Assembly (NCBI GenBank): GCA_021018995.1
Contig: JAJIZI010000025.1
Location: 1-64,000 of the forward strand
DNA: 64,000 nucleotides
Origin: Chloranthus sessilifolius
Lineage: Eukaryota; Streptophyta; Magnoliopsida; Chloranthales; Chloranthaceae
Direction of reading: 5' to 3'
The notes beneath the pieces are model-generated. The model had not been told where the DNA came from and searched no databases. It worked only from the letters and a program-made list of their open reading frames with translations. Positions 1 through 11,650 of the stretch are shown piece by piece; position 1 is the stretch's first letter; each line of letters starts with the position of its first letter. The position numbers were made by a program, and so were the translations under genes.

Positions 1-463
1 GATTCAATAAACAATTTTAAACAAGAACCCAAGGCCACAAAACAGAGGATGATGGACGAAGAAAATTTTCAATTTGATTTGGTGGTCAATTAGAGAGAAG
101 CTCTTTCATTACAGCGAGACGAGCTATTGAAATGGGCAAAATTGAACCCAAGCGCCAAATCAAAGAAAAATAAGCAACAGAGGTAAAGCAAGAAAAAGGG
201 AGAGAAAGAAATGTTTATTCTTCTACCAATGTCTGCAAAGGAGCCGGATCAGTTTAGCCTCTCGGGTCTCAGATTTGGTTTGATCGGCTTAATCGAATGA
301 CAGCTTCATTGGCCACAAAATTATACCCATCTAAATATGCAAATCTGAAGTGTAGCGAAGTGGGAAGCGAAAGATCTTTTGTTGTTTGAGCGTTTGGAAG
401 GTAGGGAACCAAAAGAAGCGAAGATGTGAAGAATTCCGTTTCGTCGTTACGGATGGTAGCGAT
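1..463. other. Unassigned left edge
   Basis: No convincing coding exon, RNA gene or repeat boundary was recognised here. The stretch is purine-rich around 150-240 and of mixed composition after that. It could be the 5' part of a gene that continues left of the window, but nothing in the six frames supports a named product. Confidence 0.4.
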
Positions 464-671
464 TACAAAAGCCCCACATCGTGTAAATAGTGGGCACGAC
501 CACAGGACATAAATGTGACCCCACTCTTACATGCAAGATGCGTTTTGGGTGGTCTGGCCATGTGTCCGGTCGACCCACAAAACAAAACCTTGAAGGAAAG
601 GGCTACTGGTGGGACCAGGTGGAGCCACCCAAAGAGGACAATATCTTGGCACGTGGCGTCGGGGCAATACA
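464..671 (+). mobile_element. Diverged TRIM-like LTR copy
   Basis: It begins with a CCCACATCGTG block, holds the conserved GGGACCAGGTGGAGCCACC segment and ends in GGCGTCGGGGCAATACA. The same blocks in the same order form the LTRs at 60715-60926 and 61077-61280. This copy differs in the middle and lacks a recognisable primer-binding site downstream, so it is read as an old solo or truncated LTR. Confidence 0.6.
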
Positions 672-888
672 AGTTCGGTGTCCGGTTCGAAGCCTGAGAG
701 GGGGCTGTTTGCTCACGAGTTGCATTACACGAAGAACCAAGGCGGTTTACGAGGAGATGAGGAAAACCTTTTGCCTTACGCGGGGTTTATTTGAGTGTTT
801 GGGATTCAACCCGGCTCTTAACGGGCTCGCAAAACGGTTCCGTTCGATTACATACAATAGATCTTTAGACTATAAGCATACCATTAGA
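672..888. other. No recognised feature
   Basis: An open frame crosses this stretch, but it has no family resemblance and begins inside the repeat upstream. It is treated as non-coding spacer. Confidence 0.4.
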
Positions 889-1150
889 TGATCGGTTTTT
901 TATTCCACGTGGCACATATGCGCTAAAAAATGACCTTAAACTCACATTTGAGCATGATGTGTGCCATGTGTTTTTAGGGCTATCTTTTGAGATTTGTGCC
1001 ACGTAGAATAAAAATCGTTTGTCTGATGGCATGCTCATGGTCTCAAGATTTGAGCATGATGGGTGCCATGTGTTTTTAGGGCTATCTTTTGAGATTTGCG
1101 CCACGTAGAATAAAAACCGATTGTCTGATGGCATGTTCATGGTCTCAAGA
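889..1150. repeat. MITE-like repeat with 102-bp duplication
   Basis: The left end (CCATTAGATGATCGG followed by a T run and ATTCCACGTGGCA) is matched in inverted orientation by TGCCACGTAGAATAAAAATCG...CTGATGG near 1000-1030 and again near 1102-1132. The right part is duplicated in tandem with a period of 102 bp: the block starting GAGCATGATG occurs at 950 and at 1052. A diverged relative, including the flanking segment at 1150-1210, lies at 35905-36090. No target duplication was identified, so the superfamily is unassigned. Confidence 0.5.
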
Positions 1151-1939
1151 TCTATTATGTGGAAAATTGGGCTGAAAATTGTCTCCATAGCATGATTCCA
1201 AGCGGTCAATGGTTTTGGACATAGGCGCCATCGGTAATCTTGTATGTGCGAATAAAGGGACCCAACAAAAATATCTATATTTTACAGGCGATGGCGCTAC
1301 TTGGCCATACAAAGTTGACTTTTCAGTGAACAAAATAGCACAGATATGGATATCCCGACACAAAAACGATGTGCAAGTCATGACTCTCCCTAATAATAAT
1401 AATAATAAGGATGCCAAGACCGTTACGTAGCGACCTAGGGTGTAACCATGCATTAGTGCCATTTGGGTGACAAGTGGCACCGTATCTGAAGATTTGATGC
1501 CAGAGGCAACATGCACAAGATCATCGTTCATCCTAAAAAAAAAAATAAAATAAATTTGACAAAACATCTTATTCACAAATGGTGATCAAAGTTGGAAAAA
1601 TTCAATGCACTAGGTATGTTAGGCTTCACCCAATATTTGACCCCGCACCAGACATATGTTAGAATATTTGATTTAATTGTATTTTCCAGATTATACTTAT
1701 TTGTTAGTTTTTATTTTTTTTCTTCATGTTCTATAGTTAACAATATAAGTTTAGACATATGAAACATAGTAGTAAGTGATTTTTTTTTTTTGTCTTTAAT
1801 AAATCATAAAACATAGTAACGAACACTTGAAATAATATATATTTTTTTATGTTCAAATCACCCGATAGATGTCTAAAAATCAAGTTCAATCATTTAAAGG
1901 TTTTAATGTCCACGTGGATTTGCACGTGCCTTTTTACTA
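1151..1939. other. Spacer with small TAA microsatellite
   Basis: 1150-1215 extends the homology to 36000-36085. A short TAA repeat lies at about 1391-1408. The rest is AT-rich with T and A runs, and no gene was seen. Confidence 0.4.
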
Positions 1940-2228
1940 GTAAAATAAAAAAAGAACGGAACAAAAAGACTCTCGGCGATAACCTAAAGTCTTTTGCAAG
2001 AAAAGTCGGAGATATTTTCGGCAGAGGTCTCATGTAAGAATTTTCGGATCCTAATAATGAGAACGAATATGTTATTTATAAATTTATTATAGCGGTTATA
2101 TGAAGTTATAATCGTACGGTTTTACAGGAGTTTTACAAAATCAAGGGTTGTGAGAATTGCGTGGGTTTTAGTTTTTCACGCGGATTGAGGAAAGATCATT
2201 CCCGCGTATGCAAGTCTTTTATTCATAA
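1940..2228 (-). repeat. Tat LTR segment, low-coordinate copy
   Basis: This stretch is collinear with 28255-28525. Shared landmarks are a TCGGAGATATTTTCGGCAGA-type block, TCTCATGTAAGAATTTTCG, and TTTTTCACGCGGATTGAG just before the palindromic array. Because both copies lead into the same array in the same orientation, they are read as parts of the two LTRs of one element. The ~1.7 kb that precedes this segment in the high copy (26568-28255) is missing here. Confidence 0.65.
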
Positions 2229-2575
2229 CCACCTAGGCGCGTAGGTGCCTAGTATATTATCTAGGCACCTAGGTGCCTAAGTATAATATCTAGGCACGTA
2301 CCTAAGTATGTTATCTAGGCATATACGTGCCTAAGTACGATATCTAGGCACCTAGGTGTCTAAGTACGATATCTAGGCACCTAGGTGCCTATGTATGTTA
2401 TCTAGGCACATGCGTGCCTAAGTATGATATCTAAGCACCTAGGTGCCTAAGTATGTTATCTAGGCACTATGTTATCTAGGCACATACGTGCCTAAAGATG
2501 TTATCTAGACACCAGGTGCCTAATTATGATATGCTTAAGTATGTTATCTAGGCACCTATGTGCATAAGTATTATT
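2229..2575. repeat. 29-bp palindromic tandem array, copy 1
   Basis: About a dozen units of roughly 29 bp are built around the perfect palindrome TAGGCACCTAGGTGCCTA, followed by an AGTATGATATC-type spacer. Units vary mostly at the centre of the dyad (CATACGTG, CATGCGTG), where changes on the two arms often compensate. The same array lies at 28526-28786 and 29737-30024. Confidence 0.85.
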
Positions 2576-3249
2576 TGACATTACTTAAGGCTTTAACTCC
2601 TAGTTAGAGTAGACTCGCATGGGTCATACTCTTTGACATTACTTAGGATTTTAAGTCCTAGTTAGGGTAGGTTTGTTAAAAGTAAATACTATAAGTAGAG
2701 TCCCCTTAATTTCTTACATTAATTTATGCTATCTGATTTTTGAGATTAAGTGAAAGGAGTTCCCGATTCCAAGAATTCTGAGTCAACAGGTGCCTCCTCG
2801 ATTTTTATTGACTTTTTTTTTAATGAAAAAAATAAAAAGTTGATAAAAATCGATATAAATTTATATTTCTTATAAGAATTTTACTACTGATTAATGATCG
2901 TATTCTCTATGGAGATTCGATTCATCGAAATCTAACTACTGATCGTATTCTCTACGGAGATTCGATCATCGAAATTTGAATTTTAGGGTCCATCAGATGA
3001 CCTTGTTTCAATCTGAAAGATTTAAGGGGACGAATTTTGGATTTTGAGATTAATCAGACTATACTTCTTATGGGAAGACTGTATATTGATTTATGGTTAT
3101 AGGATTTGTGATTCTTACGAGAACGCTCTCCAATTATCGAGGTGAATATCCTAAATCGGATTTGCGATTCTTACGAGAATGCTCTCCGACCATCAAGATG
3201 AATCTCCTAAATCTTTCAGACGGTCCGATTGAAATTTATGAACCTTAAT
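2576..3249. other. LTR or 3' UTR of the Tat element
   Basis: No coding capacity was seen. Small internal duplications occur, for example TTTGACATTACTTA at about 2573 and 2630 and GATCGTATTCTCTA at about 2887 and 2941. By position it is either the 5' part of the minus-strand LTR or the 3' UTR of the element. Confidence 0.4.
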
Positions 3250-3940
3250 AAATCGATAACAATTATGAAATTAATTTTCTATTGACCATCGATCTTAATA
3301 TAGATCGGGTGGTCAAAATTAAATCTGAAATATCTATATTGGCTACCAGGGCAGTTCTGATCGATTTTGAGATGTTTACAGAGATGGAACGGCTTAAAAA
3401 ATATTTTAAAAATCAACAAAAATTATGAAGTTGATTTTTTATTGACCATCGATCTCGATGTAGATCGGGTGGTCAAAATTAAATTTGAAAGATCTACTTT
3501 GGCTACTCTGGTAGATCTGACTGATTTTTGGGACGTTTACAGAGATCGAAACGGCTTTAAAAATATTTTCTAAAAATTAACAAAAAATTATGAAGTTGAT
3601 TTTTTATTAATTATCGATCTCGATGTAGATCGGGTGGTCAAAATTAAATCCGAAAGACCTACTTTGGCTACCTGAGCAGATCTGACTGATTTTAGAACGT
3701 TTACAAAGATCGAAACGTCATTGAAAATATTTTCTAAAAATCAACAAAAATTATGAAGTTGATTTTTTTTATTGACCATCAATCTCGATGTAGATATGGT
3801 GGTCGAAAGTTCTACTTTGGATACCCGGGCAGATTTGACTGATTTTGGGACGTTTACAGAGATTGAAACGTCCTTAAAAATCAACAAAAATTATGAAGTT
3901 GATTTTCCATTGACCATCGATCTTGACATCAATAAGATAG
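3250..3940. repeat. ~165-bp tandem repeat array
   Basis: Five copies of a unit containing TTATGAAGTTGATTTT, a GACCATCGATCTCGATGTAG block and GGGACGTTTACAGAGATCG. The TATGAA landmark occurs at 3264, 3424, 3589, 3752 and 3892, giving periods of 160, 165, 163 and 140, the last shortened by an internal deletion. Short open frames here are products of the repeat, not genes. Tandem arrays in this position are typical of Tat-element 3' UTRs. Confidence 0.85.
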
Positions 3941-4139
3941 CATAATTCAAATGTATTTGAAGCGTAATCTAATTCTCTTTTTAAAGCAGTTTTCTTATAT
4001 TAATCATGTCAAAACAGATATCTTCTGATTGTAAAGTTGATCGAATAAGATCGGGTGATATCGGGAATGATTTTTTCGGGATACCCTTGCGGAGGCATCT
4101 TCCTTGTTTTAGTCCTGACGTGGCTCACGGAGGACACCA

Positions 4140-6203
4140 TGCATCACCAACCAGCAGTGGTGGACAAGTCTAAGCAAATCGTTGGGCTTTGGGAATTTGA
4201 AGTCTTATCTTTCTAAACCCCGAAAAGAGGATGGTATCGATATAATGTTTCTGAACTCAGGTCGTGTTCTTGCACCGGGTGAAGAAATCCATAGCCCACA
4301 ATGCTTTCCTACCTTTGCTCAGAGGTTCATAGATAAAGAGCCAGACGTTAGATGGGTGATAAATTTTGTTTGAGAGGAGTGGCATCGACCAACTTAAGTT
4401 TCCATCTCTGGGTTGTACAAATGTTATCTGAGTTTCGCGGCGAATTGAAAAGATGTAATTTGCTGACAATGGTTGTGTGTGCGCGAGGGCGATATGACAG
4501 CAAAAAAAATATGATGCGTGCTCTAATCAAGCTTTTCATCACTAACTCTTGTATCTTTCCTTGGGGGAAAGCTGGTATTACAATGGAGGAATTATTCCAT
4601 ATTAGTAGTTTGCCGCTTACAGGCTTTATGTATGATGAGTGTATTCTTGAGAATGATCTTCTATAAGGAGTTCAGGAAGACATAGAGACGTCTTTCTATA
4701 AGCCTGAGGCACATAATTTGTTTGAAAATTTCAATCAAATTGTAAAGGAAATTGCAAAAGATGATCCTAATGTGAAAAAAAAGTGTAAACCATGGACAAT
4801 GGATGTCTTATTTCCTCGATTTTTATGATTCGAGCGGCAACATTATCCACCCTTTTGCTTCTAAAAGGAATGTCCTTCAAGTAGTTCGAATTGAAAGAAG
4901 GTCTTCGTTAGGAATGAGTGGCGGGACCTATTTCTCAGCTTTTTTAGTGCTTTTTTTAAGCAGGTTTTCACTTTCGAACAAGGAGGAAAGTGTTTGTGCT
5001 TAAACTTTCGTGATAGCAGGGGGAAATGGCAAATGGAGCTACCTATGCCGTCGGATCCTTGCTAGCATATTTTATGGCTTTGATCAGTTAAAGATGTGTG
5101 ACGATCCGGAGAATTCGGGAGCTCATTTCCCTGTTCATTATTTCTTTGGATGGGTGGGGGCCCATTTTCCTTCCACTTATAATTTGAGAAATTTTGAGCT
5201 CAAGTCAGAGATTCCCTTTTTACTGAGTATTTTGGAGCGGGCAGCTGGTCCACATAGTTGAGATTTTGTGCAGAATCCTGTAATGTTCAAGTTCCGACCA
5301 TTCAGACATTTTTTACCAGAAATGACCAACTTTCGTGGCAGGATCTAGCTAATCCAGACAGAGATACCTCTGTGTTTCCAGCCGAAATCCTCCACTATTT
5401 TTTGAGTTTGCGGCAAAATTTATTGCCATTACGTTTTGGCAATTATAAATTACTCGACCCACATTATCCAACCCGATATGTTCGACAATTAGGTTATGAT
5501 CAGATTATTCCCCCGACTCCTCTTTCTTTGGATGCGCGCAAAAATGTTACTGTTGCAGATTTAGTGATGACATTTAATACGTATAGTGTGTGAGGAACTA
5601 AGTCTTATTTCATGACTCGCCCCACTCATGTTTTTGGTCGTACTTCTTTAATGTGGTGCTATTGGTGGCATGAGAATACCAATGTTTATTTTTCAAGAAA
5701 CTATCAGAGCTAGCTCCTAAGAAAAAAGATAAAATTCAATACATTCATGCATATTCCTCCTGAATTTTTCGCTGATATTTTTCGAGAGGCGTGGCCTGTG
5801 AAGATGTCTTTTGCGAGAAGTCTTGGGAATATTGATGTGGTCAATTGTTCATCGTTCGTTGGTTTTATCAAACCATACATGATTTTCGAAAATAAGCTTG
5901 TTGAGGTAGAAAAGTCCTCTTCTAATGTATCTGGGAAGCGATTCGTCACAAAAAGAGGGAGAACAACAAGATGCCAAAATTGGTGTGCTCAACAATAGGA
6001 GAGGTGAGAATATTTTATCGTCTTACGCCACTTTGAAAGCTCATGGGGCTTCTGCGAGTCCTTCAGGTGGATATTATGTTCCGCTCCCACCCAATCAGAA
6101 TCAAGGGTATATGGCTGAAGGTCCAATTGTTCCTTCCTCCTGATGCTTTTCTTACGGAGTTAGGAAGTATTCCCACAACCTCACACTTCTCTAACATGGG
6201 TAA

Positions 6204-6241
<38 letters not shown>

Positions 6242-7677
6242 TATTTGAGAAAAAGAACTTTGTTAGTGTTAACAAATGATATTTTGTATTATGAAATCTT
6301 CCAACGCTAGATGGGTGTATCGAAGAAGAAATCACCACTGCAGATATGCATCACCAACAAGAATTGATGGGTACTTTATTTAGAACTGGAGACATGGCTG
6401 AGGATTCGTTTCTCGCGAATATTGAGGCTGGAAAATACCTAAACGATCAGAAATTTGAGTTTGGGACTCCTCCCATCACTGGGACCAGCGAGACTACAGG
6501 GTTAGTAAGACCATAAAGTCATCTGGATAATTGTCCCATTTCAGGTAGTAAAATTATGAAGGGATTCAGGGAAGAGGATAGTAATGATGATGGGTCAGAC
6601 GCTAGCCATTTGTGTTCTTCTGAGGAGTATTCCTCTCTTGAAGAAGATCATAAACTTCAGAGGCACCTTTGATGATTACTTTCGCTGAATCACAATTAAA
6701 GATCCCATCAACCGTTGAAGTCATTCCGCGGGAGAAGGTTAATTTCATCTTGCCTCCGAGACTTAACTCACAAGCCTCGACCACTTCTCGTACATCCATT
6801 ATAGCGAAGTCACCTAACGAGCGACTTTCAAGGGAAGATCTAGTGTCTAGACTAGAACCTTCTTTAGTGATAATGAATACAGACGTGACTCCCTTCAATC
6901 CTCGGATCTAGTGTCAACTATAAATCGCCTCATCTAGCGGAGTTTTTCAGCAGTGAGTTTCATCCCATTGTTTACAATTAACACACATCTATTATTTTTT
7001 AAATATTTATTTATTTATTTATATATATTCTCTTTTGTAGATGTTGAAGATCCGATCAATGTGCCTATCCTATCGACCTTTAAAAAGAATCGAATAAGGA
7101 ATCATCTGAAGCATATTGACGGACTTTTGAAGAAAGTTCTCCCTTATGTGGAGAGTGAAAATGATTTTTGCGATAATGGAGCAAGATGTATATCTAGCAT
7201 GTGATGAGATCTCCAAAATTGGGTGATGATTTGTCATTTAAGTTGAAATTAAATATATTCTTGATCTATCTCAAAAATAAAGGAGAATTATGGGCTTCAA
7301 GAGGTTATCGTGATCGATATTATGGAGGACTCAAAAATTGAAGATGGTAAGACAATCAATTCTGCAATGTCAAATAGATTGTTTTATATCTCAACACTTG
7401 AAGAAACCGTGAAGGTTCGAATTGAGAAAGCAAACATTTTGAGGCTTGAGCTTGAGGAGCTTGAAAAGAAATTTGCCGATTCAAAATGAAATTTGCTGAC
7501 CAATTCCGAATTGGACAAGAAGGATCAATGATCCTTAGGGATATTGAAAAGAAGAATCATCTGCTGGCTAAACTAGAAGGCATAGGAGCTGAGAAAGAGG
7601 AACGTCTTTCAGTTTTACGTCAATTCACGGCCGATAATGATGCCGCCATAGATTCATTAGGCAGATTTGACAAATAA
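4140..7677 (+). pseudogene. Plant mobile domain (PMD) protein pseudogene, antisense in Tat element
   Basis: Successive frame segments at 4182-4373, 4352-4666, 4803-5003, 5010-5261 and 5258-5593 together resemble a PMD-C type protein. Family-like stretches are FPWGKAGITMEELF, the AHFPVHYFFGWVGAHFP segment near 5130-5180, and RYVRQLGYDQ near 5480. Downstream, 5747-6900 holds low-complexity, Ser/Glu-rich coding-like sequence. A final segment at 7380-7677 is heptad-like and Leu/Glu/Lys-rich (coiled coil), a common C-terminal arrangement in these transposon-borne PMD proteins. At least four frame changes and a stop at 4664-4666 make it a pseudogene; some breaks could be introns, since AG and GT sites occur near 7040 and 6200. 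It lies between the integrase stop and the 3' LTR of the Tat element, in opposite orientation. PMD proteins of host origin (MAIN/MAIL1) act in silencing; the role of the element-borne ones is not known. Confidence 0.65.
6209..6237. repeat. (TA)n microsatellite
   Basis: Uninterrupted TA dinucleotides within the PMD pseudogene, probably in an intron or decayed spacer. Confidence 0.9.
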
Positions 7678-7760
7678 GATTCATGTTTATTTTACGAATT
7701 CTTTTGGTTGGTTGGATTTCACATTTATTATACATTATTCCATTCTTTGAATAATTGATG

Positions 7761-7763
<3 letters not shown>

Positions 7764-7802
<39 letters not shown>
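7764..7802. repeat. (TA)n microsatellite
   Basis: TA dinucleotides just upstream of the ~65-bp tandem array. Confidence 0.9.
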
Positions 7803-7806
<4 letters not shown>

Positions 7807-7837
7807 TCAAATTTTGAAGAAGTTTAGGAGGTAACAT

Positions 7838-8195
7838 ATAAACATACCTATGTTGTTTATATTAACAATGTACCTAAGTACAAGTCTTACGCAGTTTATC
7901 GTCATGCAAGTAGAAGATAACGTATAAACATACCTACGTTGTTTACCTTACACAGTTTATCCTCATGCGAGTAGGAGATAATGTATAAACATATCTACGT
8001 TGTTTACTGATAACGTATAAACATACCTACGTTGTTACCTTACACAATTTATCCTCATGCGAGTAGGAGATAACGTATAATCATACCTATGTTGTTTACC
8101 TTACACAGTTTATCCTCATGCGAGTAGGAGATAACGTATAATCATACCTATGTTGTTTACCTTACGCAGTTTATCCTTATGCGAGTAGGAGATTA
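7838..8195. repeat. ~65-bp tandem repeat array
   Basis: Six units, one truncated, contain CATACCTACGTTGTTTACC, CAGTTTATCCTCATGCGAG and TAGGAGATAACGTATAA. The array ends about 25 bp before the integrase stop codon on the minus strand, so it occupies the start of the element's 3' UTR. Confidence 0.85.
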
Positions 8196-8219
8196 CATTT
8201 ATACATTTTATGGATAGTA

Positions 8220-8798
8220 TCACTTCAGAAAGTGATCGTTAATAGGTGGGGATTCATTTCCTTCTGCATCAACCAATATATAGGCCCCGTTTGAATAGAC
8301 AGTTTCTATTACAAAAGGTCCCTCCCATTTAGGCTCAAACTTCCTTGGAGTTTTCCGAGTAACAATCATAGGGCGACGAACAGTAAGGACCAGGTCCCCT
8401 TTCTTAAAGGATCGACGCTTCACCTTCTTTTCGAATGAATTTGACATGCGAGCACGGTATGCCTCCAAGTTTTGATGGGCTTTGAGCCTACGCTCATCCA
8501 AGGCTTCCAGTTCTGAGAACCTGAATGCGATATTTTGCTCCTTGGTGAGATTGTGACTTAATGCTACTCTTAAAGAAGGAATCTAGACCTGCAAGGGTAA
8601 TAAAGCTTCACCTCCAAATACTAATGCATATGGAGTAGCCTGTGTAGAATCGATGAGTCGTTCTTAGCCCATAAGGCTTCTGCAACCTTTCATGCCAATC
8701 ACGTTTATTTTTAGCAACTCTCTTTTTCAATAACTTAACCAATGTCTTGTTAAAAGCTTCCGCTAAGCCATTTGCAGATGGGTTGTATATCGTAGAAC
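8220..8798 (-). pseudogene. Tat integrase, C-terminal part
   Basis: Minus-strand frames at 8608-8798 and 8220-8501 give an integrase C-terminal half. The first includes YNPSANGLAEAFNKTLVKLL and the following KNKRDWHERL. The second has KKGDLVLTVRRP and KFEPKWEGPFVIETVYSNGAYILVDAEG, the conserved GPF-x-V module at the end of Gypsy polyproteins. The stop is at 8220-8222. A frame change lies between the two parts (about 8505-8605). The N-terminal half lies at 18431-19075, separated by the hAT and chromovirus insertions. About 25 codons between the two halves, including the catalytic Asp of the conserved D-N-G motif, are missing. Confidence 0.8.
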
Positions 8799-9050
8799 CA
8801 TTGATGTCATATGCGATCGCATATGCCACTTTATATGGCTCTGTCGCATATGCGACGGAAACATGTATGCATACATGTGTATGCGATGACATACATCCCC
8901 AACAGTCATATTTATGACTGTTGGGGATTTTTTTTTTGCTTTTAAGGCCTCTCCCAAGCCTATGAAAGGGGGGTTTTTCTTCCTAATTCATTCTACATCC
9001 ATCCAAGGTATGATTTGTGCCTTTTTGGGCCATTTTTTGAGTTTTTAGTG

Positions 9051-9051
9051 T

Positions 9052-9080
<29 letters not shown>
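9051..9080. repeat. (CT)n microsatellite
   Basis: CT repeat in the presumed 5' leader of the hAT transposase gene. Confidence 0.85.
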
Positions 9081-9084
<4 letters not shown>

Positions 9085-9339
9085 TAAATCTTTAATCATA
9101 ATTTCTTTTGCTCTATTTTGTAGTTAACTTAAAGAGTTAAGAGGTTCAAACTTTAATCTTCATTCTTCAAGCAAAGAGGGAGGAATCACTTCAAGAATCA
9201 AGAAACAAGAGTTAGAATTAATTTATAATTCCTATTAAATTTTGTTTGTTGTTTTCCTTCCTTATTATACCTCATTTCTTTCATTTTTTTAGTGTGGTTA
9301 ATATCTACCCACCCACCTATTTAAATTATGTTATCATTA

Positions 9340-11650
9340 TATCTACGCCCTCGAGCGACGCTCTTAGGCCGACAAATTCCGTCAATCCGAGTTGGAAATA
9401 TGGACGTTACAAGAGTGTAACCGAAAAAAATAAGGTCCAATGTACCCTATGCCCCCATGTAAGCATCGGGAGAATAGGGAGACATAAGCAGCATCTTGCT
9501 TGGCAACCCAGATCAAATGCGAAGGCATGTCCAAATGTCTCGCCGGAGATTCGAAAAGAGATCTTGGAATGGATGGATAAGACTTCGAGAGCGAAACATA
9601 ATGATAAAGTGATTTTACAACAATACTATGATATTGATGAAGATGACGAGGAAGAACATGATAGATCTACTCCCTCCACGGCTCGTAGTGGTGCAAGACC
9701 ACCACCCTCTAAAAGAGCACGCGGTAGAAAGGGAAAGGGAATAGACAAATTCTTCTCTTGTATACCACATCCCGAGGATGTTGTAGACGCCAGGGGTAAG
9801 GGTTCGGCCCAAACAACTACAGAAAATAGGTTTAAAGCTAAGGACCGATCATGTTAATTAAATTGTCCTTTTTCAATAACTTAACCAATGTCTTGTTAAA
9901 AGCTAAGGACCGGTTTAAAGCCGGTAGGTCAATCATCAATTTTTTGGAAAATTGTCCTACCGGAATCATGTTAATTAAATCTGTAGATGCTTCGACCCAT
10001 TCTTACACTACCGAATATGTATTTTCCCTTATAGATGAGGTGATAGAAAGGGACATTGGTACACAATATATTGTCCAAGTTGTCATGGACAACGCGATAA
10101 ACTTGGTGGCCGCGGGTATACTAATAATGGAATGGAGACTACACATATATTGGACCCCAGGTGCGGCCCATTGCTTAGACTTAATCTTAGAAGACATAGG
10201 AAAAATGCATATTAAAACCGTAACGAAGGCTAGGAAGGTAGTAGTGTATATGTATAAACATACACTTCCACTCCACCACATGCGTAAAGCAATTAGGGGT
10301 AATTTGCAACGCCCCGCTATCACCCGTTTTGCTACAACCTTCTTGACATTACAAAGCATATATGCTAAAAGAGAAGAGCTTAGAAGCTTTGTAACTTCCA
10401 CCAATTGGAGGAATGGAGCTTGGTCAAAGAAGGCCGAAGGGAAGTGGGTGACACAAACCATCTTAACGAACTCTTTTTGGAATAATGTTGCCCAATCACT
10501 TAGAGACTCGCAACCAACCGTAGAAGTACTGCAATTGGTTGATGGTGATGCGAAGCCTGCTATGGGCTATATCTATAGTTTTATGGAGAAAGCTATAGAA
10601 AAAATTAAATCTAATAATATGTACAAATCTCGCTTCTTTTAACCCATTATTGACATAGTTGAGAAGAGATGGGGTGCCCAAATGTCCAGCCCCTTGTATT
10701 ATGCTGCATTCCTTCTAAATCCCGCAGTTTATTTCTCTTATCCGAACCGGAAGGTGGCGGACGTAACACATATTAGTGATTTCCTTGAGTTTTTAAAGAA
10801 GATAGTTTCGGACAAAGAAGAGCAAGATTGGATTAGCTACTCTTTTGACCGATACAAGAATTCTGAAGGGATGTTCGGAAGAGAAATTGTGGTTCGACAA
10901 AGAAAATCCAACATACCCAGTAAGCATGTTTATGATATATTTTTTTATTACATTTCATTTCTTCTAAATTAATAGTTTAATACTATAAATATATCTAATT
11001 AATACTAATGTTTGTAATATTGGTGGTTGTCCTATGAAGTGGATTCGGTGACAATATGGATTATTGAAGAAGATGGTCGTTAAGGTTCTTGGCCTTACAT
11101 GTGCCGCTTCGGCATGTGAACGGAATTGGAGCTCATTTGAGATGGTAACTGGTGTATTTTTATTCTCATAATTTTAATTCAATTGTTGTTTAAATTTTAA
11201 TAAATATTAATATTTATTAAATGTTTCTCTCAAATAGATACACACGAAGAAACGAAACAAGCTTGAGTAAAAAAGCTCAATGATTTGGTCTTTGTGCAAT
11301 ACAATCAAAAGCTACGGGATCGCTTTCTTAAAAATTGGAAACATCCGGGACATTATGATCCCATCTCTCTCGAAAACTTGCCATTCGATTCTCCTTAGAT
11401 GGTGGATGCCTCCGATGAGCGAGTCTTTGCAGATGAGGATCTTATGTGGAAGCAAGTGGAAGAAGCCACTTTTGGAGATGAGCTTCCTACCGGACGAAGG
11501 AGAAGATCAACAGCGGGGGAAGGTAGCTCACGCTCACGCTTGCGTTAAGAAGAAGAAGAAGACGAGATACATGAAGAAACACCGATAGATGATGTAGATA
11601 CCGTCTTAGTGAGATCATATGATGAAGAAACCGAGGAAGAACAATAAGTT
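9340..11650 (+). pseudogene. hAT transposase (BED zinc finger), decayed
   Basis: The N-terminal part (9340-9857) contains a BED-type zinc finger, CTLCPHVSIGRIGRHKQHL, then an acidic stretch and a basic KRARGRKGKG segment. The second part (9900-10642) has the DUF659-like and hAT core features, including VVMDNAINLV and PGAAHCLDLILEDIGK, the latter near the conserved C/H region. A further segment runs at 10682-10920. After a probable intron (GTTTATG at ~10930) the C-terminal dimerisation region appears around 11080-11330: VLGLTCAASACERNWSSFEM, then, across a second intron-like gap, IHTKKRNKLE and a segment encoding LNDLVFVQYN-like sequence. The tail is acidic (11500-11650). The frame is broken by the filler at 9848-9898, by stops at 10640 and ~11068, and by several one-base shifts. 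It could not give a full transposase as it stands. Confidence 0.75.
9834..9912 (+). other. Templated filler inside the transposase
   Basis: AAAGCTAAGGACCG occurs at 9834-9847 and 9899-9912. Between the copies, 9848-9863 repeats ATCATGTTAATTAAAT of 9965-9980, a short AATTGTCCT repeats ~9950-9958, and 9868-9904 is identical over 37 bp to 8722-8758, which lies in the flanking Tat integrase outside the hAT. The insertion produces the stop that ends the BED-finger frame. This is the form expected from error-prone, template-switching end joining. Confidence 0.8.

Noticed and set aside
490..891. 133-codon plus-strand open frame
   Set aside because: It begins inside the TRIM-like LTR and has no family resemblance; the TRIM explains its first half.
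1145..1576. 143-codon minus-strand open frame
   Set aside because: Low-complexity hydrophobic stretches come from a TAA microsatellite and A runs; no domain seen.
2229..2575. CRISPR-like array
   Set aside because: Units are contiguous with no unique spacers, are found in LTRs, and the DNA is plant nuclear.
3367..3573. 68-codon frame in the 165-bp array
   Set aside because: It repeats with the tandem unit and changes with each copy; it is not a gene.
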